64,000 nucleotides of DNA from Lachnospiraceae bacterium (GCA_014804675.1 JAAUZH010000011.1:5603-69602); one strand, 5' to 3'; shown: positions 1 to 10,061, numbered from the stretch's first letter. Program-made: numbers and translations. Notes: a model not told the origin generated them from the letters alone.

Positions 1-3000
1 CCTGCTCTTTGTGCATAGTTTGCAGGAGATGGCGGCATATTACGCATAAATACTGTCTCTAAAGAACCAACATCCACCCCCATTTCAAATGTGGTTGAAC
101 AACTAAGGACATTCATCTTTTTTATCTTTAAACTCTTTCTGATATTCATATGCTCTGTCACTTGATAGCTGCGCAGTATGTTCATGCACAGACATCGGTG
201 AAATATCAAGATTTGTAAACAAATTATAGTAATGATTGTCTTTAAGAACAGATATATAGTCGTATTCTTCAAGATGACCATTACACTTTGGATTATCGCA
301 TATCCCTCTGACACTATATGGGGTTATATTTTTACATTCAGAACAAATAAATAACTTTTTTACAGTTTTTGCTTTTATCTTTTTGCTATTTAATACGTAT
401 GCTTTTCTTTTTCCAAACGACTGCAATAATATATATTCATTTTTCTTGTCCCCCATATATCTCCAAACGCTTTCTAACAGTTTTCTGGCTGTAACTTCAT
501 CTCCCTCCAACACTTTAGTAACATATTTTAAACGCTTATTGGTTTTATCTTGTTCTGGACACCAGCCCTCAATATATGATAAGCCAGAAGATATCTGATC
601 ATATCCTTTTTGAAATCCTGTTACTGTAAATTTCCCAACATCCGCTTTAGTCAATGTTGTTTCTATACTTAATGCAGCATCTTTCATCATTGATTTGGTT
701 AAATTCTTAAATAATATGGTGGTTTCCTCTGCAGACAATCCAAGATTTTTTGGTGCCGGAACGCTAAAATCTACATCAAACATCATAATGCCTGTCTTCA
801 TTAATGAATTTCTAGCTTTAAAATTAGAAATTTCTTTTAATGTATGAATCCATGCTTCTTTAATAACCGTATCTTCACTCTCTTTGGGAAAAAGCAGATA
901 CTTCTGAAATTTTGCTTCTAATAATGATATAAAATAATTTAAACTGATTCCATTATCCACTTGTTCCTTATTCTCATCTACAATTTCTTTAATAATACGT
1001 TTTATAAGACTGTCTTGATATGTACTCTGCAAATATGTTGCAAAAAAAGCTGCTGTTTGTCTATTATCGGAAAATGCTAAAAACTGCTTTACTAGACTAT
1101 CTTTGTGATCAACAATCTGTTCTCCGTCATCTCCAAAAAAATCGTCCTCAATAGTTGTAACTTCTATATGATGTTCTTCTCCTGGTAATTCATTATATAA
1201 CGCTGTTGCAATAACAGCTGTTGCCGCTTCAGTACCCAAAAAATAAGGACGCAAAATACTTCTTTGACCATTAACACTATGACAGCATGGACAACTATGG
1301 AGCTTTTCTCCTCTTTTCTTGATTTTTATCAATTTGTTAATATATTTTGTTCCATGACCGCACTGCAGGCCATTAACAGAAGTTGCACGTTTTATTGCAC
1401 CGCATTTTGAACAAATCTGGTATGAATCTTCATCACTATCATCATCTTCATCAAAATCGCCACTCAACAAATATACCTCTGGATTATAATCATCATTGAA
1501 TTTTGATTTTTGTATCAGATATCCCTCTATTTCTTCTCCCGTAATATAAAGTGCATTACAGTTATTGCAAAAAGAAATCTCGAACACCTTATACCCAATA
1601 TCTGATTCATCATACGTTTTTTCCTTATATGTTTCCATACGGTTCACAAACAATTTATTTGATGGATTAAGGGTAACATATACACCTTCTATTCCTCGCA
1701 AAAACATATGATATTTTGCTTCAAACAACCTCTCATTGTCTTTCAAAGCATTAGATGCTACTGCAATAAAATCCGTTAAATCATCTACTGTAATTTGCAA
1801 TTCAGATGCCACCTCAGTTACTGTTTTTATCTGATTAAATAATACTCTGCGAACATCAAAATAAAAACTATCATGGAGAATTATATCAAACAATATTTCC
1901 GATAACTCTTTACCATTATCAATTTCCAACCCATATTTCTTGATGGTTTCCACTATTTTGGAATCCATATAATGGTCCCGAATCATGGTGGCCAGTTCTT
2001 TATATAATCCGACATTAATTTTCGTTACATCATGTTCAGGCTTAGCCTCAACTGTGTGAGAACGTACTATGCCTGAACTTTCAAATTTTGCCGTACATAA
2101 CGCTTCACCAAAATGTAGTATTTCATTATTTAATTTTTCATCACCCAAAGTCGCGCTAGTAAGAATAAATTTAATATCATCTCTTCTAAGCATAGCTTTA
2201 ACTCGCTTAACAAGAGATGCAACTTCTATTCCCTTTGAACCACTGTACGAATGAGCTTCATCAAAAACTATGTATTGCCATTTTCTAGAATTTTCTTCAC
2301 TAAAAATAATATTGTCTCCTGGACGAAGCAACATATACTCTAACATGGCATAGTTTGTAATTAAAATATTAGGTGGTGTTGCCCGCATTTGTTCTCTACT
2401 TATAAGCTCATTTTCACAGAGCGGATTGACTGAAATATCTTCTACTTCTTCATATTTTGCTTTTGCCTCTCTAAACGTCTCTTTGGTTTCTCCTGTAAAC
2501 CGGCCAAAAGTAATCTTTGGTTCACCTTCCATACCTGCTAATAGTTCTCTCAACCTACGAATCTGATCATTAACCAACGCATTCATAGGGTATATTATTA
2601 ATGTTCTTACTCCTGGACCAAGAGTTCCTGCCTCTTTTTCTTTCAGCAACTGATTAATAACTGGAATCAAGAAAGATTCCGTTTTACCAGAACCAGTACC
2701 AGTTGTAACAATCAAATTTTTTCCCTCAATCGACTTCCTAAATGCTTCTTCTTGATGCCGATATAAACTACGCTCCGGATGAAATCCTTGAATATTTAGT
2801 ATGTCTTTTGAAAGCAATCCCTCATCAGCCAACTCTTTCAAAGACCTTCCTTTTTCGTAAGGGTCTGACATACTTAAATATGGGCCTTCGGCTATAGCGC
2901 CTTCCTTTTCCAATGCTTCTTTTAGCTGAGCATTATACTTTTCATTATTTGTACTGAATGTTGTCAACATATATCTTCTATAAAAATCTACTATTTTTTT

Positions 3001-3027
3001 AGAACTCTCTGACGGTCTAAACAACAT
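1..3027 (-). pseudogene. Large DEAD/DEAH-box helicase (DUF1998-type), frameshifted and cut by window edge
   Basis: Superfamily 2 helicase. The first 974 codons (3027 to 103) contain a Walker A motif TTGTGSGKTESF near residue 110, a Walker B box FDEAHSY near 255, motif III SATLGD, a motif IV-like segment AFSDNRQTAAFF, and cysteine clusters (FCNNC, ICSKC, CPCC) that suggest zinc binding. The frame ends at a TAG just after a run of six A (plus-strand 118-123). Reading on in the next frame gives motif V-like [14 protein letters not shown] and a motif VI-like end (NYAQRAG) up to base 1, so one helicase gene has been split by a one-base indel or a sequence error. The start overlaps the stop of the upstream gene (TAATG), implying translational coupling. 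Helicases of this build occur in phage-defence loci such as DISARM DrmA; a defence role here is inference. Confidence 0.8.
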
Positions 3028-5897
3028 TACCTTGTCCTCCTTAGTCTTTTTCTATCAAATATAAATTCTGTTATCTCTGAATCCAATAAAATAAATTGTG
3101 AAATATCTTGTACCGTATTATCTAATAATGGATCATCGCAACTGATAATCATTTTCCTTTTTACATCATAATATGAATCCATCCATATTTTTTCGTAATA
3201 AGAAAACAACTGCATAGTAGCCTTAATTTCTTCATCCATCTGATACAACTCTATACGTATTCTTCCAAATTTTTTCAAAGTTTCTTTATTTAATTTTTTT
3301 CCTTCCTTTTTCATAGAATTCATATATCCTAAATATGTATTTTCAGCTTCTTTTTCTGTAAGATATATGCAATATTCATATTCCAATGGAAGCACATCTT
3401 CATCGCATACAAGCATTTTTATTATCAATTTGCAATTGGTAATATCATCCATATCAATAGCACCAACGCCTCTCTTGACTTTTAATGGAGTTTCTATCAC
3501 ATCAAAACCAAACTCGTCCGATTCTTCCATTAACGGATACAAATCATAATACCCCTCTTTGGTTAATTCAGGAAATAAATTTTTTCCTTCATGACATTCC
3601 CTATGATCAATCACAATATTATCTGTTTGATAATCCTTTACTGTCAAATAAGGTATTGCCTTTCCTTTTAAATTAAGGGTTGTATATACTCCTTCTTCTT
3701 CGGAATATTCCAGTTCAAAAAATGGTTCTACTAACAAATTTCTTAAAATTTTAGGTAATGAAACTTTTCTTTTTTTATTGTCAACATAACGTATAAATAT
3801 CTTCCAATCTTTTTTCTTATATTCATCTTTAATTTTTCGAATAAAATCAGAAATATTTATTCGAAATAAGCCGGATGTCAATTCCACTCCTTCTAAAATA
3901 TATTCTTCCTTTTTCTCCAAATAAGCCCCTGCTGAAACTGCACCTGGAATTTTTACATAAAGGATTTCTTTTAAATCTCCATACCATAAATACTCTGGTT
4001 TATCAATTCTCATTTCTGGCAGTGAAAATCCATACATAAATACTTTTAATGGCATACTTAATGTAAGTACTTCATCCATATAAAAATCAAATTTTATCTC
4101 TTCAATTTCAGATGATAATGGAATAGTATAAGTTGTACTAAAGTTTTCCACAGTATCTAATTGTATCCAATTTTTCGGAATATTCATGAGTACTGTATTA
4201 TAATGAAAAATTGTAAAATCCGCATATTCATCATACATAAATCTGGCTTTGTTGAACTTACAACTAAACTTTTTTAGAGTCAAGTATTCGCAGAGAATCT
4301 TGTTTTGTTCACCAGGAATATCCAGTTCTATAGTAAAGAACCCTTGTGCTTGTCCCAATACATCCTCTAATGCCATAGTTATCGCAACCTTGGTCTTATC
4401 TTCTGGCCAGACACAACAAGTTTTCTCATATATATCCAATAACATATAGGATCTTCCATTCACTTTCAAAGAAGTTCCACCTATTTTCACTTCTGGAACC
4501 ACAAAAGAAATTGTCGGATGGAAAGGTGATGCCAAAACCTTCCTATCTCCTCTTGTAATAGTATACTTTTCTACAACAGCATCAAATATTGGTTCAATAG
4601 AAAATTCACCAAGTATAGATAAGGGATGTTTATCAACGTAGCAAATACTCTCTTCTCCAATTATTGCAGAATAATAATCCCAAAATCTACAACCGTCATA
4701 TAAATCAATTACGTCATTCTCATTATCCCAATTGACAATCGCTGTTTTTTTTGTGAGTAAATAATTATGACCTTTTGTAAATTTTCCAATATTATTCCAC
4801 TTTCCATCAAATATGCGATATGAGCTTTCTGCAATTTTATAATTCTTTTTGGTTATAGATTTTATACTAATATCAATTCTCGTAAAAATATCTGGTATCT
4901 GAATCGTTATTTGATCTGAAATGAATATACCAAAAGATGTATATAACTCTAATCTCCTAGTTTCTATACAACCATTTATTGTAATTTCCACAAATGCATT
5001 TCCATCACAATCATCACTTCGAAACTTTTGGGCTGGTATTATTAAAAACGCCCTTTCTCCCTCATCATCCACATGAATATATGGCTTATGACTTATAACT
5101 GCTCTCTCAATTATTACATTTCCTCTAACCTCATTTTTTTCATTTTCACGTTTTTTCAGCCAATTCACAAATGCTTTTTCATACCTATTTGTTCCAATCT
5201 CTGGAATTTCTCCTTCATAAAAATATCTATCAATCATCTCCAAAATAGGGTAAAACATTTTCTGCAGATTTTCTGATGTACATTGAGCAAATATAGCTCG
5301 TGTGGATTTTAATAATTTATATGTTTTTGTAGCCCTAATTCCACTTTCTCCTGATATAATAGCATCATTATTGTTTTTAAGTGTTTCTGCCATAAAACTT
5401 GATAAGTCTTCCAAATCTTCGGAAATATCGTCCTGTAATTGTCTAAATAAATTATTTTCATAATATGCATACGAAAAGTCTAAAAAGCCATGCATATAAG
5501 AATCTGTAACAAAAGCATGTGCCTTAACATTTTCTACATACATAGCTGTATTACCATCCTCCCTACTCAACTCAAAAAGATGGTATTCCCTTATGGTTTT
5601 CAAAAAAATTTGTCCTATATAATTTTGCTTTGCAACAGGAATATTTGTTCCAATTTGTTCATTAAATACTTTCCAATACTTTCCGTTCCTAAAATGACGT
5701 ATTGCAATTTGAACCATCGTCAGTGATAAAATGATATCAGGCCTTGGCAAAATCTGTACAAATAAATGATTTATTTTCCAATTCGCATTTTCAAGAAGTT
5801 CTCGATACATATCATCAGACACCTGAATTTGACCAAGCAATATTAAACTATTATCCCTAATTGTTGATTCTATCTCAGATACATTAATAAACTTCAT
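3027..5897 (-). CDS. Large uncharacterised protein coupled to the helicase
   Basis: A 956-residue protein without a signal peptide or membrane segment. The first 150 residues look helical and contain a block (residues about 60-105, with IAIRHFRNGKYWKVFNEQIG) that recalls the N-termini of large YjiT/STY4851-like proteins found beside DUF1998-type helicases; this is recall, not a search result. The middle and C-terminal parts read as beta-rich with no catalytic motif that I recognise. The start has a good ribosome binding site (AGAAGG, about 7 bases before ATG). The stop overlaps the helicase start by one base, so the two proteins probably act together. The gene is clearly AT-rich compared with the parA/parB genes nearby, consistent with separate acquisition. 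Confidence 0.75.
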   Translation of the reverse strand: MKFINVSEIESTIRDNSLILLGQIQVSDDMYRELLENANWKINHLFVQILPRPDIILSLTMVQIAIRHFRNGKYWKVFNEQIGTNIPVAKQNYIGQIFLKTIREYHLFELSREDGNTAMYVENVKAHAFVTDSYMHGFLDFSYAYYENNLFRQLQDDISEDLEDLSSFMAETLKNNNDAIISGESGIRATKTYKLLKSTRAIFAQCTSENLQKMFYPILEMIDRYFYEGEIPEIGTNRYEKAFVNWLKKRENEKNEVRGNVIIERAVISHKPYIHVDDEGERAFLIIPAQKFRSDDCDGNAFVEITINGCIETRRLELYTSFGIFISDQITIQIPDIFTRIDISIKSITKKNYKIAESSYRIFDGKWNNIGKFTKGHNYLLTKKTAIVNWDNENDVIDLYDGCRFWDYYSAIIGEESICYVDKHPLSILGEFSIEPIFDAVVEKYTITRGDRKVLASPFHPTISFVVPEVKIGGTSLKVNGRSYMLLDIYEKTCCVWPEDKTKVAITMALEDVLGQAQGFFTIELDIPGEQNKILCEYLTLKKFSCKFNKARFMYDEYADFTIFHYNTVLMNIPKNWIQLDTVENFSTTYTIPLSSEIEEIKFDFYMDEVLTLSMPLKVFMYGFSLPEMRIDKPEYLWYGDLKEILYVKIPGAVSAGAYLEKKEEYILEGVELTSGLFRINISDFIRKIKDEYKKKDWKIFIRYVDNKKRKVSLPKILRNLLVEPFFELEYSEEEGVYTTLNLKGKAIPYLTVKDYQTDNIVIDHRECHEGKNLFPELTKEGYYDLYPLMEESDEFGFDVIETPLKVKRGVGAIDMDDITNCKLIIKMLVCDEDVLPLEYEYCIYLTEKEAENTYLGYMNSMKKEGKKLNKETLKKFGRIRIELYQMDEEIKATMQLFSYYEKIWMDSYYDVKRKMIISCDDPLLDNTVQDISQFILLDSEITEFIFDRKRLRRTR

Positions 5898-6054
5898 AAA
5901 GCTATTTCCTTCTCGTATATCGTTCTTTCATCTTCCTAAACAGTTTTTATCTTTTCAATAATGTTATTTTATTGGTAGTAACCGAATACTGGATACTTTG
6001 TTTTTGGGGTAATAAATCACTAAAAATATTTCTAAATAATATCTCATGTACACT

Positions 6055-6279
6055 CTAATACTTAAGATTTTCTATTTCCACAATATCATCTAAACCACAA
6101 TTTAATGCTATGCAAATACGAACTAATACATCTAATGATACATTTTCATTATTTGTCATCTTTGTAAATGTACTCGCTGCTATCTTAGTTTCTCTTCTCA
6201 AATCACCTTTTGTCTTATTTTTATCAATTAACATTTTCCATAGTGGCTTATAATTCACCTTAATAATCTTTTCATCCAT
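6055..6279 (-). CDS. Small XRE/Cro-type HTH regulator
   Basis: A 74-residue single-domain DNA-binding protein of the HTH_26 (Cro/C1-like) type: KGDLRRETKIAASTFTKM forms the helix-turn-helix and the C-terminal half (VSLDVLVRICIALNCGLDDIVEI) is the usual second half of the fold. It sits 157 bases upstream of the large protein and helicase genes, in the same direction, where a repressor of a defence operon is often found. Its own promoter carries a perfect palindrome (see 6328-6378), suggesting autoregulation. Regulation of the downstream pair is inference. Confidence 0.85.
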   Translation of the reverse strand: MDEKIIKVNYKPLWKMLIDKNKTKGDLRRETKIAASTFTKMTNNENVSLDVLVRICIALNCGLDDIVEIENLKY

Positions 6280-6327
6280 TCAACTTCCTCCATTAATTCC
6301 AACTCACATACTAAATCTCTTTCAAAG

Positions 6328-6378
6328 ATTGTAGCATATCATTTTCGCTATTTCAATCCATTTTTCGACTTATCGAAA
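6328..6378 (-). promoter_or_regulatory. Sigma-A promoter and palindromic operator of the XRE gene
   Basis: On the minus strand TTGAAA (6356-6351), 17 bases, then TACAAT (6333-6328). Just upstream, 6363-6378 is a perfect 16-bp palindrome, TTTCGA-N4-TCGAAA, a likely binding site for the dimeric HTH protein it precedes. Seen directly; the binding is inferred. Confidence 0.65.
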
Positions 6379-6403
6379 TCCATTTAAAATTTTATTGTGA
6401 AAA

Positions 6404-6437
6404 GACTGTGTCACCATCTTGCTTTGATAACACAGTC
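6404..6437 (-). terminator. Intrinsic terminator after the 6469-6741 gene
   Basis: Perfect 8-bp stem GACTGTGT/ACACAGTC around an 18-base loop, followed on the minus strand by TTTTC. It lies between the end of the par-module genes and the XRE promoter and would insulate the latter. Confidence 0.55.
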
Positions 6438-6468
6438 CACATTAGTGCATTTTTATTAACTACTAACT

Positions 6469-6741
6469 TTAAATTTTTCTCCCATTCATCTGAAACACAT
6501 CATGCCCCTTGATACTCTTCACTGCCTGCCGCAGATTCCTTGCCCTGCCATGCTGATGATACGGCTGGGATGCCTTATGCTTATGGAAAATGATGCACTC
6601 CCCCTTACCCGGATACTCCGGATTATGGATATAACAGATATGCCCCGTATTCTTTGACTGAATTGTCACATCGTAATTCTCCGCCAGAATAATGTTAAAA
6701 TAAGACTTATCCAGCTTCTCTATCTCTTCCGTCCGGAACAT
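6469..6741 (-). CDS. Small hypothetical protein of the par module
   Basis: A 90-residue soluble protein that I do not recognise. It is basic near the C-terminus and rich in His (IIFHKHKASQPYHQHG). The start at 6741 is chosen because GGAGGG lies about 7 bases before it; a longer in-frame reading from 6789 would begin inside parB without a ribosome binding site. It overlaps the 3' end of parB by about 35 bases, so it belongs to the symE-parA-parB unit and is probably an integrative-element accessory gene. Confidence 0.6.
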   Translation of the reverse strand: MFRTEEIEKLDKSYFNIILAENYDVTIQSKNTGHICYIHNPEYPGKGECIIFHKHKASQPYHQHGRARNLRQAVKSIKGHDVFQMNGRKI

Positions 6742-7707
6742 CAGCGTCCCCTCCTTTCCTGAACCACGCTGCCAGCGCTTCTTCCACAATCCCTGCCACT
6801 TCCGCAGATTTCACACCGGTAAAATACCTCTCATACACATCTGCCGGCAGCTTGATGCTCTTCCCTGCAACAGCTTTCTTCCCTTTTCCGCCATCCAGCG
6901 TTTCCAGCACTTTCTTCTCCGTCACACTCCCGGCCATATCCCGGATACACTTTGCAGTCTTCGCATCCAGTTTTATCTTCCCTTGCTCCGCAAGCCCGGA
7001 CACTGTTTTCTGCTCCTTATCGGACAGATAAAATAGATCCACCGCCACCACCAATGGGAGCGTCCCGGCATCCAGTGTTCCTTCAAGGGTTCTTCCAACT
7101 GCTGAACCCTCATATATCTGGCAATGTTCCTCCCGGTCATCCCATACTCTTCTCCGATGGCATCCCGGCTCTTCAACTTGTGGACATCATGTCCACAAGT
7201 CTCCGGCATGTCCGAACCGTTCAGCCTTGCAATCTCTTCCAAAATATCATTCCGTTTTCCCTGATTGCTGACCTTCTCATACCGCTCCGCCAGCACTGCC
7301 GCCTTCTCGGACGGCAGCAACTCTGCAAATCCCCTCTGTATCACGTTGGTCTCAATCACATACACATAGGCTTCCTCTTCCGTCAAATCTGTCTTCACGA
7401 TTGCCGGAATCTCCGTAAGCCCCGCCAGTTTCCCCGCTATCTGCCGGTTATGTCCGGCAAGCATTTCATAATTGTCCCCAACCTGCCACGCAATCACCGG
7501 ATTTAAAACGCCGTGCTCTCTAATGCTCTCCACCATGTCATCCAGACGCTCCCCCTCATACAGCCGGAAAGGATGTTTCCGAAACGGGCGGATACTGTCA
7601 ATGGGCAACATCCTTATCCCGTCCTTCGGGGCGGACACCTCTTCCGCCCCTGCCAGCAGATCCACTGCGTCATTAAAAATCTTCCTCTTTGTCCCGTTAG
7701 CCTTCAT
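6707..7707 (-). pseudogene. parB: ParB/Spo0J-type partition protein, frameshifted
   Basis: The N-terminal frame (7707 to 6973) encodes a ParB/sulfiredoxin-like nuclease fold: IRPFRKHPFRLYEGERLDDM, the ENPVI-like VLNPVIAW, and the CTP-binding-type MLAGHNRQIAGK (GHNR equivalent to GERR). It is followed by the HTH-bearing middle segment, with REYGMT-like EEYGMTGRNIARYMRV. After residue ~215 (near 7070) this frame runs into junk (SHWWWRW). The expected continuation, DAGTLPLVVAVDLFYLSDKEQ and the C-terminal domain, is in another frame ending at 6707. A one-base deletion or equivalent near 7065-7080 would explain this. Function: DNA segregation or copy control of an integrative element together with ParA, whose stop it overlaps. 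Probably non-functional unless the shift is a sequencing error. Confidence 0.8.
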
Positions 7708-8482
7708 ATGAAATCAACTCCTTTGCAAACTTCCTGTAAGCCACTCCCGCGCTCGCCTTGGGGCTATACCGCACCACCGGCAGGCTGTAATAAATGCTCT
7801 CACCCACTTTCACTGTATTCGGAATCTTCGTGTCAAACACCCGTATCTGCTCCTGGAAGCTCTCTGTCACTTCTTCCGTCAATACTTTACACAGCTTCGT
7901 CCTGGACTCACACATGGTCATCAGGATACCCGCAATGCCCAGCTTCGGATTGATACGCTTCCTGATTTTCACCACCGTCCGAAGAAAATCCTGCATCCCC
8001 ATCATAGCCAGAAGCTGGGGATTTACTGTGATAATCACTTCATCACAGGCCGCCAAAGCATTTATCGTCAAAGTCCCAAGAGACGGGCATGTATCAATCA
8101 AAATATAATCATACTTCTCCCGCAGCGGCTCCAGAATCCCGGACAGCATCTTCTCCGCTCCCATTTCCAGCCTCAATTTGGCATCCACCACGGACAGATA
8201 GATGGAAGATGGGATGAAATCCACCCCGTCCTTCGTCCGTATGTACTTCTTCGGAGATGGCAACTTCATATCCTCAATCTGCGCCATCATCAGATGCCCG
8301 ATGGTGTCATCCAGCACTCCCGTATCCTCCACTCCGAAGCACGTTGTCAGGTTCGCCTGGCTGTCAAAATCAACAGCCAGGACTTTCTTCCCCATCTTCT
8401 GTAGGCAGTACGCCAGATTGAACGTAGTTGTAGTCTTCGCCGTTCCCCCTTTTTGTGAACCAATCATGTATACCTTTCCCAT
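7697..8482 (-). CDS. parA: ParA-family partition ATPase
   Basis: A 261-residue MinD/ParA ATPase with the deviant Walker A KGGTAKTTT near residue 11, switch I-like VDFDSQANLT, and Walker B-like ILIDTCPSLGTLTINAL. It is of normal length for the small (type Ib/Soj) class without an N-terminal HTH. Genes run symE-like, parA, parB with 3-base spacing and an overlap, the usual order in Clostridial integrative conjugative elements. It partners with the ParB at 6707-7707, which is frameshifted, so partitioning may be lost. GC content is visibly higher than in the helicase genes, suggesting transfer. Confidence 0.92.
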   Translation of the reverse strand: MGKVYMIGSQKGGTAKTTTTFNLAYCLQKMGKKVLAVDFDSQANLTTCFGVEDTGVLDDTIGHLMMAQIEDMKLPSPKKYIRTKDGVDFIPSSIYLSVVDAKLRLEMGAEKMLSGILEPLREKYDYILIDTCPSLGTLTINALAACDEVIITVNPQLLAMMGMQDFLRTVVKIRKRINPKLGIAGILMTMCESRTKLCKVLTEEVTESFQEQIRVFDTKIPNTVKVGESIYYSLPVVRYSPKASAGVAYRKFAKELISYEG

Positions 8483-8485
8483 ATG

Positions 8486-8728
8486 TCAAAACCTCACTTT
8501 CCTCTCTGCTACCATGCTTAACTGCTGTTCCTCAAACGCATCAATATAATCCGCTGACTCCCTTGGAACAATGACCAGTTTCCCTTCCTCGCACTGGACT
8601 GTCAGGAGCGTCCCTGCCCCAAATCCCAGTTCTTCCAGCCAAAGGCCCTTTAATGTGATTGTCGGCGTCGGCTTATAATTATGCCCGCTCTGCTCATATA
8701 CCTTAAATTTTCTGACATCCTTTTTCAT
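8486..8728 (-). CDS. SymE-like small AbrB-fold protein
   Basis: An 80-residue protein matching the SymE toxin domain pattern: KVYEQSGHN, then TPTITLKGLWLEELGFGAGTLLTV and a C-terminal GKLVIVP. SymE is an SOS-induced type I toxin with an AbrB fold in E. coli. In Firmicute integrative elements similar genes precede parA and may be regulators instead of toxins. It ends 3 bases before parA, so they are co-transcribed. Confidence 0.75.
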   Translation of the reverse strand: MKKDVRKFKVYEQSGHNYKPTPTITLKGLWLEELGFGAGTLLTVQCEEGKLVIVPRESADYIDAFEEQQLSMVAERKVRF

Positions 8729-9071
8729 CTGTTCCCTATCCTTTCACCGGTCCGCAGACCGGTCCTGCCACTGATTCTATGTTACTGAACTTCCTTTTGG
8801 GATTTTACAGGAACCGCTCCCAGGCGCACCGGCCTGTGCCTTTCCCTGTAAATTAAGAAATATTTGTTTCCGAACGAAACGATAAGCTAATCTATAAAAA
8901 TTATCACAACAATATGGGCGCTGTAAGTTCCCCGGCTTTCCGTAAGTAAATCTCATTTATCCCCATGGTACAGAAACACAGGTTTAACCCTCCCATGGCG
9001 CCCGGTTCACATTAAACCCGGCCGAAACCTGTCAAACATCATTACAACGCCCCGTTGCAACCCGTCAGCAT
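8729..9071. other. Non-coding control region upstream of the symE-parA-parB unit
   Basis: No credible gene. It holds a perfect 7-bp inverted repeat ACCGGTC-N4-GACCGGT at 8746-8763, 18 bases upstream of the symE-like start, and further short dyads (for example GTTTC-N5-GAAAC around 8870). Such repeats fit a ParB/ParA operator or parS-like site, or part of a transfer origin; the sequence alone does not decide. Confidence 0.4.
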
Positions 9072-9965
9072 TTATAAGGACTTCGGACCTTCAAATCCAT
9101 CTCCAAAGGATGGTATGGTTGCTTTAATCGCTATCAGACTTTCATACTGCTGGCCAGCAATATATGTAGAAGTGTGGTGATTCCGTTCTCCCCTTTCGGG
9201 CATAAAAAAATTGGGACTAAGGAGTGCAAACCCGTTGATTTTACTGGGTTTCTCTAACCTTGTCCCAATTATAACATGAGCATCAATAAAAGGGTGAATC
9301 CCCTCGAATTCAATATGGAACCGTGCAAGTCGGGTAATGATATGCTCCGCACTATTTCTATAAGCCTCCAGCAATTGTTCCATCTTAGGCTGAATCAAAT
9401 ATGGCTGTACCGGTTCATGTTTCGCACCCATGATCCTGACGGGAACTCTTCTGTAAACACCCCGGTCCTCCCGTTTATCCGCCAATACAAGATAATGAAT
9501 CTGCTTGATAATACTCTCCGATAAAGGTACCTGTTCTTTTACCAAATCCCGCACAAAATCAAATGCCTCTTTATGCCCCACTGCCTCCATATGGTCTTTT
9601 AACGGCTTCCTGTCAATCGTCAGACCACGCAAAACCATATCCGTCTCACGCAGGGTCAAAGTATTTCCCTCAATTGCATTGGAATTATAGGTGTACTCAA
9701 CAATGAATTCCTCGGTCAGACGTTCCAATTCCCCCTCTGTCAGAGGGCGTCTGGTATCCATTTCTCTTTTCTTCCTGTCTATAGCTGTCAGTACACTTTC
9801 TGTTGCTTTAAACCGTCCATCCTCTGGTTTTCTTGCGTCTGCCGGAATCATCCAACTGCGCCCTTCACGGGTAACACCGGAAACCTTACCTTCTGCGCAT
9901 AATATGCGCACACGCCTGTCAGAAATCCCCCACTTCTCTGCAGCCTGTTTTACCGTCATATACAT
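9072..9965 (-). pseudogene. HTH-Fic domain protein truncated in the active-site motif
   Basis: Residues 1-50 are an excisionase/MerR-like HTH (TVKQAAEKWGISDRRVRILC). Residues about 85-235 are a Fic domain with the N-terminal region carrying a Fic_N-like EYTYNSNAIEGNTLTL (the inhibitory S/T-x-x-x-E-G/N type motif) and a core starting HIEFEGIHPFID. The catalytic motif should read HPF-x-(D/E)-G-N-G-R-x-x-R, but after HPFID the sequence changes to AHVIIGTRLEKPS, coded by a 62-base palindromic insert and unrelated DNA to the stop at 9072. The phosphate-binding GNGR loop and following helices are missing, so AMP transfer should be lost. Fic proteins modify target proteins with AMP and often act as toxins or regulators. 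Confidence 0.8.
9209..9270. repeat. 62-bp nested palindrome inserted in the fic gene
   Basis: Outer arms AATTGGGAC (9209-9217) and GTCCCAATT (9262-9270) are perfect complements; inner arms AAACCC (9228-9233) and GGGTTT (9246-9251) nest within. It marks the point where the Fic reading frame loses homology and may be one end of a mobile element. Confidence 0.55.
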
Positions 9966-9991
9966 AAATAGTACACCTCTCTTTCCAAAAC

Positions 9992-10061
9992 ATTATACCC
10001 CTATTTTCGGAATAATATCAATCCTTAAGGAATAATATCCTCCGTTTTTACGGAATAAAAA
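9992..10061 (-). promoter_or_regulatory. Promoter with direct repeats upstream of the HTH-Fic gene
   Basis: On the minus strand TTGATA (10021-10016), 18 bases, TATAAT (9997-9992). GGAATAATAT occurs at 10009-10018 and 10029-10038 (plus strand), with a partial third copy GGAATAA at 10052, so one copy lies in the promoter spacer. These could bind the protein's own HTH domain. Confidence 0.5.

Noticed and set aside
6952..7953. Long plus-strand open frames (184, 79 and 146 codons) opposite parB and parA
   Set aside because: They mirror the parA/parB genes, lack family motifs and ribosome binding sites, and are rich in Pro/Ser/His as expected of antisense shadows in a GC-rich gene.
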